Source: Phytohabitans flavus
GTDB lineage: Bacteria > Actinomycetota > Actinomycetes > Mycobacteriales > Micromonosporaceae
Length of the DNA stretch: 64,000 bases
Assembly: GCF_011764545.1 (NCBI RefSeq)
Contig: NZ_AP022870.1
Location: 5,564,001 to 5,628,000 of the forward strand
Direction: 5' to 3'
Made by a program: the position numbers and the translations under genes. Shown piece after piece: positions 41,978-50,067 of this stretch (position 1 is its first letter; every line of letters begins with the position of its first letter). Under the pieces are notes generated by a model, which searched no databases, was not told the DNA's origin, and saw only the letters and a program-made list of their open reading frames with translations.

Positions 41978-43216
41978 TCAGCGGCAGTTCCAGACGACGG
42001 CGACGGGGTCGCCGCCGTCTCCGGTCAGGGAAGCCTGGCCGGCGGCGGTGGCGCCGTCATCGCTGATCGTGTAGGGGATCACGGCGCGGAGGGACACGGC
42101 ATCGTGGAGGCCGGGCAGGCGGACGTAGCGGTCGCCGGCCACGAGGCTTGCCTCGTCGGTCTCTGCGACCACCCAGCCGTTTCGGTTGACCGCGTTCACG
42201 ATTACGGAACGGTCGATCATGTCCAGCTCGCCGGTGGGCAAATGCCATCGTGGCGCGGCGAGGTGGCGTGTGGCGCCCTCGTCGAGGGCAGACCAGCCGG
42301 CCACCCATCCGTTCCGGATCGCGTCGGCGGTGTACGTCGTGGCGGGCTTGCCGTTCATCGTCGGTTTGGGCAGCGCTTCCAACGTGCCGTCTGGCCGCCA
42401 CAGGTAGGCCTGGTCCCACGAATTGCCGCGGCTGAGCCGGCCGACGATCGTGCCGTCCTCGTCGACGGCGGCGGCCCAGCCCTGCCACCCGCTACCGTCT
42501 GGGGTGGCGAGCATGGTGGGTTGGCTGGTAGGGGATCGCCACATCGCGGGGCGGCCGTTCACCGAGCCGACGACGACCTCTCGCTCGTTGATCGCGCGGG
42601 CTTCCGCGTCTTCGCCGGGCATCCGGGTGATCTTGCCGTTGCGGTAGACCCAGGCCGCGGTGACAAGGTCCTCGCTGTTCACGAAGCTAGACCCGACGGC
42701 CACGCCGGTCGAGGTGACGTCGCTTAGCTGCGGGTCGGCGCCGGTCATGGTCGCAGTGCTGACCTTGCCGCGGTCCCAGATGAGGATTCGGTCGGAGCGA
42801 CCGCCCTTGGGGTACGAGCGCCCCACGATGTACCGGCCGGTGGGGTCGCCGCCGGTGACGATGCTCTTGGCCGGATGACCGGCGGGCATCGGCAGGCGCC
42901 GGACGGTGCAGCTGGCCGGCGGAGCAGGCACGGTGGCAGCGGCGGAGGGTGTGCCTGTCGCCTCGGCGGCCGGATCGGGTAATGGCGGCGTCACCCCGCC
43001 GAACGGGGCGGCCTCCTGCGCCGGGCGGGCGATCGTCCAGACCGCGACGAGTGCCAGGACTGTCACCGCGGCCGCGCCACCGGCGCTGACCAGCCGCACG
43101 GTCCGACGACGGCGCTCACCGTCAGCGATGGCCTGGGCGATGTCCACCTGTGACGGCCCGGCCGGCTCCCGCACCAGCGGCTGGAGCAGCTCAGCGGCAT
43201 ACCTGTCCCTGTCCAT
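41978..43216 (-). CDS. Single-pass membrane protein with extracellular HAF/propeller-like repeats, probable anti-sigma partner
   Basis: 412 residues. The cytoplasmic N-terminus (about 1-39, including VDIAQAIADGERRRR) is followed by one transmembrane helix (about 41-63) and a Pro/Ala linker. A C-terminal domain follows with repeated strands of the type LIWDRGKVSTATM, AAWVYRNGKITRMPG and AYLWRPDGTLEALPKP, interspersed with VVG or IVG, as in HAF-type or propeller repeats. It starts 2 nt after the SigE-type sigma gene, the usual place for an anti-sigma factor, but no zinc-binding HxxxCxxC anti-sigma motif is visible. Likely a surface sensor that controls the sigma factor. Confidence 0.65.
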   Translation of the reverse strand: MDRDRYAAELLQPLVREPAGPSQVDIAQAIADGERRRRTVRLVSAGGAAAVTVLALVAVWTIARPAQEAAPFGGVTPPLPDPAAEATGTPSAAATVPAPPASCTVRRLPMPAGHPAKSIVTGGDPTGRYIVGRSYPKGGRSDRILIWDRGKVSTATMTGADPQLSDVTSTGVAVGSSFVNSEDLVTAAWVYRNGKITRMPGEDAEARAINEREVVVGSVNGRPAMWRSPTSQPTMLATPDGSGWQGWAAAVDEDGTIVGRLSRGNSWDQAYLWRPDGTLEALPKPTMNGKPATTYTADAIRNGWVAGWSALDEGATRHLAAPRWHLPTGELDMIDRSVIVNAVNRNGWVVAETDEASLVAGDRYVRLPGLHDAVSLRAVIPYTISDDGATAAGQASLTGDGGDPVAVVWNCR

Positions 43217-43218
43217 CC

Positions 43219-43731
43219 TCAGTTCCCCTCCCGCAACGCGCTCACCGCTTCGGCATCGAGCAGCCGGCGCAGCGTGGCCAGTCCTCGGTTGGCTTGGCTC
43301 TTCACCGTCCCGGCCGAGCAGCTGAGCGCCTCCGCGACGTCCTCGATGGACATGTCGCAGAGGTAACGCAGCACTAGTACCGCCTGCTGGCGGCGGGGCA
43401 CCTGCGCCAACGCCGCGCGCAGCACCATCGCGTCCTCCACGCGATGGTCAGCAGGCGACGGCCGCTCTGGTAGCGCTGCCAGCAGTCCCACCCGGGACCA
43501 CGGCCGGCGCCGTTCGTCCAGGAACGTACGCACGAGCATGCGCCGCACATACTGGTCCAGATGCTCGACGTGGCTGACCTGGCGCCACCGCACGTAGAGC
43601 TTGGTAATCGTCTGCTGCACCAGGTCGTCGGCGCGGTGCTCGTCACCGCAGAGCAGATACGCCACCTGACGCAACGTCGCCAACCGCCCGCTGACGTACT
43701 CGACGTACTCCTGCCGTTCCTCGGCCCGCAT
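43219..43731 (-). CDS. SigE-family RNA polymerase sigma factor (ECF)
   Basis: 170 residues from ATG 43731; the open frame extends further upstream but this start gives the standard N-terminus RAEERQEYVEYVSGRLATLR. Region 2: LCGDEHRADDLVQQTITKLY and VRRMLVRTFLDERRR. Region 4: VPRRQQAVLVLRYLCDMSIE and LSCSAGTVKSQANRGLATLR. This matches the SigE family of Streptomyces-type short sigma factors. It is followed after 2 nt by the membrane protein that probably controls it. Confidence 0.92.
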   Translation of the reverse strand: MRAEERQEYVEYVSGRLATLRQVAYLLCGDEHRADDLVQQTITKLYVRWRQVSHVEHLDQYVRRMLVRTFLDERRRPWSRVGLLAALPERPSPADHRVEDAMVLRAALAQVPRRQQAVLVLRYLCDMSIEDVAEALSCSAGTVKSQANRGLATLRRLLDAEAVSALREGN

Positions 43732-43908
43732 CCGTGCCCTCCCACACCGCTGTCCGACTAGAACGAGCCGAACAGACCCTGCGGTTGCACGTCGCCGCAA
43801 ACAAGCCCGAAACAGGTGGCGAGCCCTGCCGGAGGCAAAGAAGGGTTATCTGCAACCCCGAGCAAGACAGCACAACTCATCAACCTTGACCAGCCCGATG
43901 CCGGCGGT

Positions 43909-43986
43909 GGGTTGTGAAGCGCGGAGGGTGAGGCTGCGGGAGCAGCGGTCCGGACCACCGCGGACGTCGCGGTAGCTCGGATCTCG
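43909..43986 (-). repeat. Structured dispersed repeat, copy R8
   Basis: Minus-strand reading: ACGAGATCCGAGCTACCGCG, ACGTCCGCGGTGGTCCGGAC, CGCTGCTCCCGCAGCCTCAC, CCTCCGCGCTTCACAACCC. It begins 3 nt behind the stop codon of the Gfo/Idh/MocA gene at 43990 and has its orientation. With R7 it brackets the sigma factor and its partner. Confidence 0.85.
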
Positions 43987-43989
43987 TTC

Positions 43990-45012
43990 TTATCGGGCGT
44001 GTAGTGACTCGATGATGTTGATTGCCACCAGGGCGTCGCGCGGGTCTACCGGCAGCGGGCCGGAGCCGCGCAGTGCGGTGGCCAGGCGGGCGTAGAACTC
44101 GCGGTAGCCGCCCCGCTCGGTCGGCACCGGCTCGGCGTCCGTGTCGCGGCCCAGCTTGCCCCACGCCTCGGCCGGCTCCACGCCGAAGCCCTCGTCGAGC
44201 GGCGACATGCCGGACGCTAGCTGCGGCTCCTGCGGGTCCAGGCCCCACTTCGTGAAGGCCGCATCGGAGCCCAGCACCCGGTAGCGGAACCCGCGCTGCG
44301 CCACCATGCTGCTCATCGCCAGGTGTGACCGCACACCCGATGCGTGGGTGAGCGCGATGAAGCTGTCGTCGTCGTTGACCGCGCCGGGGCGGTGGCGGTC
44401 GAGCTCGCCGTAGTACGACTCGACCAGCCCGAAGAGCTGTACGGCCTGGTCGATCAGGTGCGCGCCCAGGTCGTACGCCACACCGCCGCCGTCCACACCG
44501 GACGTCTCCTGCTTCCACTGTGGACGAGGGCGGGTGCTGCTCCACTCGAAGCGCGACTCGAACCGCCACACGTCGCCGAACGCGCCCGCCTCGACAAGCT
44601 TGCGAACCGTGAGGAAGTCGCCGTCCCACCGCCGGTTCTGGAAAACCGTGAGCGGGACACCTCGACGCTCGGCCAGCTCGACGAGGGCCAGAGCCTCCGC
44701 GCCGCGTACCGCCAAAGGCTTGTCGACGACGGTGGCGAGCCCGCGCTCCAAGGTCTGGGTCGCGATGGTCGCGTGGTCCGGTGTCGGTGCCCCGACCACG
44801 ACGAGGTCGAAGTCGTCGGCGGCGAGCAGCTCGTCCACAGAGGACAGGATGCGCGCGGACGGGTAGAGCCCCGCGGCGGCGGCCGAACGCTCGGGGTTGG
44901 CGGTCACGATACCGGCCAGCTCGTACGCCGGATCGGCGCTGATCAGGGGCGCGTGGAAGACGCGCCCGGCCAGCCCGTACCCGACGATGGCCGCGCGGAT
45001 CAGATCGCTCAC
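43990..45012 (-). CDS. Gfo/Idh/MocA family oxidoreductase
   Basis: 340 residues. Rossmann motif AAIVGYGLAGRVFHAPLISA at the N-terminus; the EKP-type motif is ATVVDKPLAVRGAE, with Asp-Lys-Pro; GGGVAYDLGAHLIDQAVQLF is the substrate-side helix. It resembles the YdgJ/scyllo-inositol-dehydrogenase branch. Third gene of the minus-strand operon 47265-43990, overlapping the second by 4 nt. Confidence 0.9.
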   Translation of the reverse strand: MSDLIRAAIVGYGLAGRVFHAPLISADPAYELAGIVTANPERSAAAAGLYPSARILSSVDELLAADDFDLVVVGAPTPDHATIATQTLERGLATVVDKPLAVRGAEALALVELAERRGVPLTVFQNRRWDGDFLTVRKLVEAGAFGDVWRFESRFEWSSTRPRPQWKQETSGVDGGGVAYDLGAHLIDQAVQLFGLVESYYGELDRHRPGAVNDDDSFIALTHASGVRSHLAMSSMVAQRGFRYRVLGSDAAFTKWGLDPQEPQLASGMSPLDEGFGVEPAEAWGKLGRDTDAEPVPTERGGYREFYARLATALRGSGPLPVDPRDALVAINIIESLHAR

Positions 45013-46198
45013 CTGGTCAACTCCCCTACGAGCTTGCCGACCTCGCCGCCCATGACGGCGCCGGTGCGGCCGGCGAAGGCCGCGAGGATGCGCTGGCAGT
45101 CCAGGATGTCCGCCCGGCCGGCCGGCAGGCCGGACCGGGGCTCGGTGCCCTCACGGACCATCGCGTGGAACGCCTCCAACTGCGTCTCGAACGCCTCTGT
45201 CGCGCTCCGGCGGACCACCCGCCGCTCGGCGTCGCCGTCCAGAGTAGTCACGGTCAACTCGGTGGGCGCGTGCAGCAGGTAGGGCGACGGGAATACAAGC
45301 TCGACCGCGCCGGCGCCGTGCACCACGCGCACCGTCTCCCGGTACGCGGGGAAGTCGGGCAGGTAGTGCCAGGCCAGGCTGAAGCGGCCGCCGCCGGCCA
45401 GCGTGCCCACCGCCGAGATCGAGGGCGGGTGCTCGCCGAACGACTTGCGGTCACGCCCCACATCCCGGACCGTGTGGCGGGCGGACTGGCGCCAGATGTC
45501 GGCGTAGTCGATGGTCGCCGGCGGAGCGCCGAAGCTGCGCATGATCGAGAGGTCGTGCGCGAGGCTGCTGACCAGCGCACCTCGGTACGCGCGCCAGGTG
45601 CCCTCGTCCGCCTCCCCACCGCCGCCTGCCACAGCTCCCGGTCCTCGGCGTCGCCGGCCGGGTTGGCGATCGGCGCGCTCGGCCCCACGACGCGGGCCAG
45701 CGCGAGCTGGGAGGGGCCCGTCGGGTGCAGCACCGACGCCTCGATGCTGCGAATGTCGTCGATGTCGGCGAGGATCCGGGCCGCCTCGATCACCGCGGGG
45801 TCGTACTGCTTCATGTACCCGAGCAGGATCGCCGGCACCCCGAGGTCGGGCACCGCCGCGATGATCCGGTCGACCTCCGCGGTGGTGTAGGCCAGCGGCT
45901 TCTCGCAGAAGACCGGCAGCCGCCGCTCAAAACCCGCCAGAACCTGCGCGGTGTGCGACCCCCGCGCCAGCACCATCAGCGCGTCCAGGCCACCGTGGTC
46001 CAGCATTTCATCCAGTACGTGGAACCGCTGCGACCCGGGCACCCCGAACCGATCGCCGAGCACCTCGGTCACCTCGGGCGAGAGGTCGCAGATCGACGCG
46101 ATCGTGAAGAGGTCGGGTCGCTTCACGAGCAGTGGCAGGTGCACCGCCTGGGCGACCGCCCCGAGGCCGACGATTCCGAGCCGGATCGGCGCGCTCAC
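45009..46198 (-). CDS. Gfo/Idh/MocA family oxidoreductase, frameshifted as read
   Basis: ATG 46198 overlaps the upstream zinc dehydrogenase stop. The first frame has LGIVGLGAVAQAVHLPLLVK and FCEKPLAYTTAEVDRI with the EKP motif. It loses sense after WQAAVG at about 45617, while the remainder (TWRAYRGALVSSLAHDLSIM ... AAFAGRTGAVMGGEVGKLV) is in another frame. Adding one base to CCCC 45614-45617 (GGGG on the coding strand) gives WQAAVGEADEGTWRAYR and about 396 residues. It likely works with the two other dehydrogenases in this operon on one substrate. Confidence 0.82.
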
Positions 46199-47265
46199 TT
46201 ACCCTCCCCGGCGGCGAGCGCCCACGGCATCCGCAGAGCGGACTTGACGTGCTGGCCGCGCTGCATCGCGGAGAACGCCTCTTCCCACTGCTCGATCGGG
46301 TACACGCCGCCGAGCACCCGGTCCGGGTGGAGGCGGCCGTCAGCGAAGAGGCGCAGCACGTTCTCCCAGGTGCTCCAGGTGTGCGAGTAGCAGCCGTAGA
46401 GCGTGACGGCCTTCTTCACCAGCGGGTCGATCGTGAAGCCGAGCGGCTGTGGCCCCCAGCCGACCTTGGCGATCGCGCCGCCCGGCCGGACCATCCGCAT
46501 GCCCTGCTCCATCGCCACGCTGACCCCGGTCGCGTCCACGACGAGGTCGGCGCCGAGCCCGTCGTGCAGCGAGGTGACAAGCGCCAACGGGTCCTCGCGG
46601 GTGATGTCGAGTACGTGGTCCGCGCCGAGCGCCTTGGCCTTGTCGAGCCGCTCCGCGTCGATGGCGGTGCCGAGCACGACAGTGGTACCGGCGCCGCGCA
46701 GGATGGCGATCTCCAGCGCGAGGATGCCGATCGCGCCCGCGCCCTGGATCACGACGAGGTCGCCGGGGTTGATTTCGGCGCGCTCGACCACCGCGTTGTA
46801 CGCCACCGCGTACGGCTCGGTCATCGCGGCCGCGTCGAAGCTCACAGCCTCCGGGATGCGGTGCAGCACGCGCGGCTCGGCCACCATGTACTCCGCCATC
46901 GCGCCGTCGCGCTTCAGCCCATACCCCTCGCGCCAGGGGCAGAGGTTGTACCGGCCGGAGCGGCACAGCGCGCAGACACCGCAGATCGAGGCGGCGGTCT
47001 CGCACACGACGCGGTCGCCCACCGCCCAGCCGGTCACGCCCTCGCCGACCGACGCGATCACGCCGGCTGACTCGTGGCCCAACGTCACCGGAAGCACGCC
47101 CACCGAGCTCTTGCTCTGCGTGTTGTGCCACATGTGTATGTCGGATCCGCACACACCCACCGTGTGCACCCGCACCAGCACGGTCCCCGGACCGGCGACC
47201 GGCTCGGGCAGGTCCCGCACCTCCAGCGCACCGTCGGCGGCCGCGTACTTCACCAACGCCTTCAT
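46195..47265 (-). CDS. Zinc-binding alcohol (sorbitol/threonine-type) dehydrogenase
   Basis: 356 residues. MDR-family catalytic zinc ligands: Cys in VGVCGSDIH, His-Glu in TLGHESAGVIASVGEGV; structural zinc Cys cluster CGVCALCRSGRYNLC. NAD-binding motif VIQGAGAIGILALEIA. It oxidises a secondary hydroxyl of a polyol or sugar. First gene of the 47265-43990 operon and divergent from the isomerase at 47368, so both units are probably controlled from the 102-bp gap. Confidence 0.92.
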   Translation of the reverse strand: MKALVKYAAADGALEVRDLPEPVAGPGTVLVRVHTVGVCGSDIHMWHNTQSKSSVGVLPVTLGHESAGVIASVGEGVTGWAVGDRVVCETAASICGVCALCRSGRYNLCPWREGYGLKRDGAMAEYMVAEPRVLHRIPEAVSFDAAAMTEPYAVAYNAVVERAEINPGDLVVIQGAGAIGILALEIAILRGAGTTVVLGTAIDAERLDKAKALGADHVLDITREDPLALVTSLHDGLGADLVVDATGVSVAMEQGMRMVRPGGAIAKVGWGPQPLGFTIDPLVKKAVTLYGCYSHTWSTWENVLRLFADGRLHPDRVLGGVYPIEQWEEAFSAMQRGQHVKSALRMPWALAAGEGK

Positions 47266-47337
47266 GGGCTCAGCCTTCCAGAATGCTCGACTTGGCCCAA
47301 CAATAGTTCAGAAGCGACTCAAAGTCTGTACGCTTGC

Positions 47338-47359
47338 CACCATCTTTTGGTGCTAGGGT
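47338..47359 (+). promoter_or_regulatory. Operator dyad and -10 box of the 47368 operon
   Basis: CACCA-TCTTT-TGGTG (47338-47352) is a perfect 5+5 dyad directly ahead of TAGGGT (47354-47359), a -10 box 8 nt before the ATG. It lies in the divergent gap with the dehydrogenase operon and may regulate both. Confidence 0.45.
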
Positions 47360-47367
47360 CTCAAGTC

Positions 47368-48300
47368 ATGAGGATCGCGGCCTTCCCAAAGGGCGACCTG
47401 CACGAGATGGTGGTCAGCCGCACAAAGCCGGTTTTCACCTGGATCGAGGAGGCCCGCACCCTCGGTGTGGACGGGCTGGAGCTGCACACAGGTTTCCTGT
47501 GGGAGAGCGGCGAAGCCTACCTCGACCGGGTCGGCGAGGCGATCACCGCAGCCGGCTTCGAGATGCCGATGATGTGCGCTTCGCCTGACTTCACCCACCC
47601 GGACAAGGACGAGCGGGCCCGCGAGGTGGAGCGGCAGGCGGAGTTCATGCGGGCGACCGCGCGGCTCGGCGGCGCCGGCGCCACCTGCCGGGTGTTGAGC
47701 GGGCAGGCACATCCCGAGGTCGCCGTCGAGCAGGGCCTCGACTGGGCGGCCGAGGCGATCACCTCGCTGCTCCCGCTCGCCGCCGAGCTCGGCATCATGC
47801 TGGCGATAGAGAACCACTACAAGGCGAGCACGTGGACATATCCGGAGTTCGCCCAGGCGCCTGACGTCTTCCGGGCGCTTGTCGACCGGATCCCGGACCG
47901 CGTGCACTTCGGCGTGCAGTACGACCCGTCCAACGCGATCGTCGCCGGCGCCGACCCGGCCGAGTTCCTGCGCACGGTCATCGACCGCGTGGTGACGATG
48001 CAGGCCTCCGACCGCTACCTCGAGCCGGGCACCACGCTCGACGACCTGCGGCAGGCGGACGGCACCATCGGCTACTCCCCCGCCCTCAAGCACGGCGTGA
48101 TCGGGCAAGGGCTCAACGACTACGACAAGATCTTCACCATCATGGTCGACGCCGGGTATGACGGCTGGATCAGCATCGAGGACGGCGTCAACGGCCTGGA
48201 CGAGCTGGCAGCCTCCGCTGCGTTCCTGCGCGCGGCGCGGGACCGCTGGTTCGGCGGCTCGACGGCGGTCCGGGTGCGCGCTCTGGAGGCGAATCAATGA
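47368..48300 (+). CDS. Sugar phosphate isomerase/epimerase (TIM barrel)
   Basis: 310 residues from ATG 47368 (leaderless by promoter position). The AP_endonuc_2-fold strands are evident: LGVDGLELHTGF, MPMMCASPDFTHPDKDE, LGIMLAIENHYKASTWTYPE (metal Glu/His), VHFGVQYDPSNAIVAG (Asp), TMQASDRYLEPGTT and GWISIEDGVNG (Glu). It interconverts keto sugars or sugar acids. It overlaps the decarboxylase gene by 4 nt. Confidence 0.9.
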   Translation: MRIAAFPKGDLHEMVVSRTKPVFTWIEEARTLGVDGLELHTGFLWESGEAYLDRVGEAITAAGFEMPMMCASPDFTHPDKDERAREVERQAEFMRATARLGGAGATCRVLSGQAHPEVAVEQGLDWAAEAITSLLPLAAELGIMLAIENHYKASTWTYPEFAQAPDVFRALVDRIPDRVHFGVQYDPSNAIVAGADPAEFLRTVIDRVVTMQASDRYLEPGTTLDDLRQADGTIGYSPALKHGVIGQGLNDYDKIFTIMVDAGYDGWISIEDGVNGLDELAASAAFLRAARDRWFGGSTAVRVRALEANQ

Positions 48301-49028
48301 GTACATCCATTCGGGGCCTCAAGCGCTCCGACCTCACCCACGGGATCGTGCAGGTCTCGCTCGACCTCAAGACGCTCGACGACGCGCTGCGGATGGCCGC
48401 GATCGCGGTCGAGGCGGGCGCCGACTGGCTGGAGATCGGCACCCCGCTGGTGCTGGCCGAGGGCACGCGGGCGGTGCGGGCGCTGCGCAAGGAGTACCCC
48501 AACCACCCGCTCGTCGCGGACCTGAAGGTCATGGACGGCGGCTACGGCGAGGCAGCCATGTACGCCGAGGCCGGCGCGGACGCCGTCGTGGTGATGGGGC
48601 GCGCGCACGACGCCACGGTGCAGCGGGTGTGCGAGGCCGGCGAGGCGTACGGCCTGCTGGTGATGGGCGACGACATGGCCGCACCGGACCGGGTCGCCGA
48701 GGCGCGGCGGCTGGAGGAGCTGGGCGTCGGCATGGTCCTGCACCACATCGGCCACGACCACCGCAACATGCACCGCGAGCTCAAGCTCTCCCCGCTCACC
48801 GACCTGCCCGGCATCGTCGCCGCGACCACCGTGCCCGTGCAGGCCGTCGGTGGCCTCTCCATCGACCAGGCGGTCGGCTGCCCGCGGATCGGTGCCGGCG
48901 TGGTGGTCTTCGGCGCCCCGCTGGCGATCGACGACGAGACCTCGTTCACCATCCCGGAGGGCGATCTCCCCCGGATCCTCGGCGACGCGATCGCCCGAGT
49001 GCACGCCACGCCGGTGGAGCAGTCGTGA
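48297..49028 (+). CDS. HUMPS/OMPDC-family decarboxylase or aldolase (hexulose-6-phosphate synthase-like)
   Basis: 243 residues. It shows the phosphate-binding TIM barrel of the orotidine-5'-phosphate decarboxylase superfamily: IVQVSLDLKTLDDALRMAAI, GADWLEIGTPLVLAEG, PLVADLKVMDGGYGEAAMYA with the Asp-x-Lys-x-x-Asp catalytic triad, GADAVVVMGRA and VGGLSIDQAVG. Relatives are 3-keto-L-gulonate-6-phosphate decarboxylase (UlaD) and hexulose-6-phosphate synthase (Hps). Flanked by TIM-barrel isomerases as in UlaD-UlaE pathways, a decarboxylating sugar-acid route is more likely than formaldehyde fixation. Confidence 0.85.
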   Translation: MSTSIRGLKRSDLTHGIVQVSLDLKTLDDALRMAAIAVEAGADWLEIGTPLVLAEGTRAVRALRKEYPNHPLVADLKVMDGGYGEAAMYAEAGADAVVVMGRAHDATVQRVCEAGEAYGLLVMGDDMAAPDRVAEARRLEELGVGMVLHHIGHDHRNMHRELKLSPLTDLPGIVAATTVPVQAVGGLSIDQAVGCPRIGAGVVVFGAPLAIDDETSFTIPEGDLPRILGDAIARVHATPVEQS

Positions 49029-50028
49029 AGCACCCGGTAACGCTTTTCACCGCACAGTGGGCCGACCTCCCGTTCGAGGAGGTGTGCAAGCTCGCGGCCG
49101 GCTGGGGCTTCGACGGCCTGGAGATCGCCTGCAAGTCGCAGCACCTCGACGTCGACCGGGCGCTGGAGGACGAGGAGTACCTGCGCGGCCGCAAGGAGAT
49201 CCTCGACCGGTACGGCCTGCGCGTCTGGACGCTCTCCAACCACGCACAGGGCCAGCTCGTCTGCGACGACCCGCTGGATTTCCGCCACCAGAACATCGCC
49301 GGCTCGCGCACCTGGGGCGACGGCGACCCCGAGGGGGTACGCGCCCGCGCGGCCGAGCAGGTCAAGAAGACCGCGATCCTGGCCCGCAAGCTCGGCGCCG
49401 GCGTGGTCACCGGCTTCACCGGCTCGAAGATCTGGCGGTACGTGGCGATGTACCCGCCGGTGCCGGAAGAGGTCATCGACGACGGCTACGCCGACTTCGC
49501 CCGCCGGTGGAACCCGATCATGGACGTCTTCGACAGCGAGGGCGTGCGGTTCGCGCTGGAGGTACACCCCAGTGAGATCGCGTACGACTACTGGACCACG
49601 GCCCGCACGCTGGAGGCGATCGACCGGCGCTCGGCGTTCGGTATCAACTGGGACCCGAGTCACATGATGTGGCAGGACATCGACCCGGCCAACTTCATCG
49701 TCGACTTCGCCGACCGCATCTACCACGTGGATTGCAAGGACACCCGCATCCGCGCCAAGGACGGCCGGGTCGGCCGGCTCGGCTCGCACCTGCCGTGGGG
49801 CAGCCCCGGCGCGGCTGGGACTTCGTCTCGGCCGGTCAGGGCGACGTCCCGTTCGAGGACGCGTTCCGCGCGCTGGCCGCGATCGGCTACGACGGCCCCA
49901 TCTCCATCGAGTGGGAGGATGCCCGGATGAGCCGCCTCGACGGCGCGCCGCGGGCGCTGGCCTTCGTGCGCTCGCTGCTGTGGGAGCCGCCGCACGCCCG
50001 CTTCGACACCGCTTTCACCCAGGAATAG
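49025..50028 (+). CDS. Sugar phosphate isomerase/epimerase, frameshifted as read
   Basis: GTG 49025 overlaps the decarboxylase stop (GTGA). The first frame runs VKHPVTLFTAQWADLPFEEV, WGFDGLEIACKSQHLDVD, FALEVHPSEIAYDYWTTA, FGINWDPSHMMWQDID, IYHVDCKDTRIR and breaks at about 49805. FVSAGQGDVPFEDAFRALAA and IGYDGPISIEWEDARM follow in another frame. One extra C in CCCC 49804-49807 restores LPWGSPRRGWDFVSAG and about 334 residues. Metal ligands (Glu, Asp, His, Glu) are intact in the joined protein. Third gene of the 47368 operon. Confidence 0.83.
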
Positions 50029-50067
50029 TGAGGCACCGCCCGGTCAGGCGCGCGAAGACTTGGCGGT

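Noticed and set aside
48297..49028. Formaldehyde-fixing hexulose-6-phosphate synthase (RuMP pathway)
   Set aside because: No phospho-3-hexuloisomerase partner is adjacent; the two flanking TIM-barrel isomerases and dehydrogenases fit a sugar-acid decarboxylase better.
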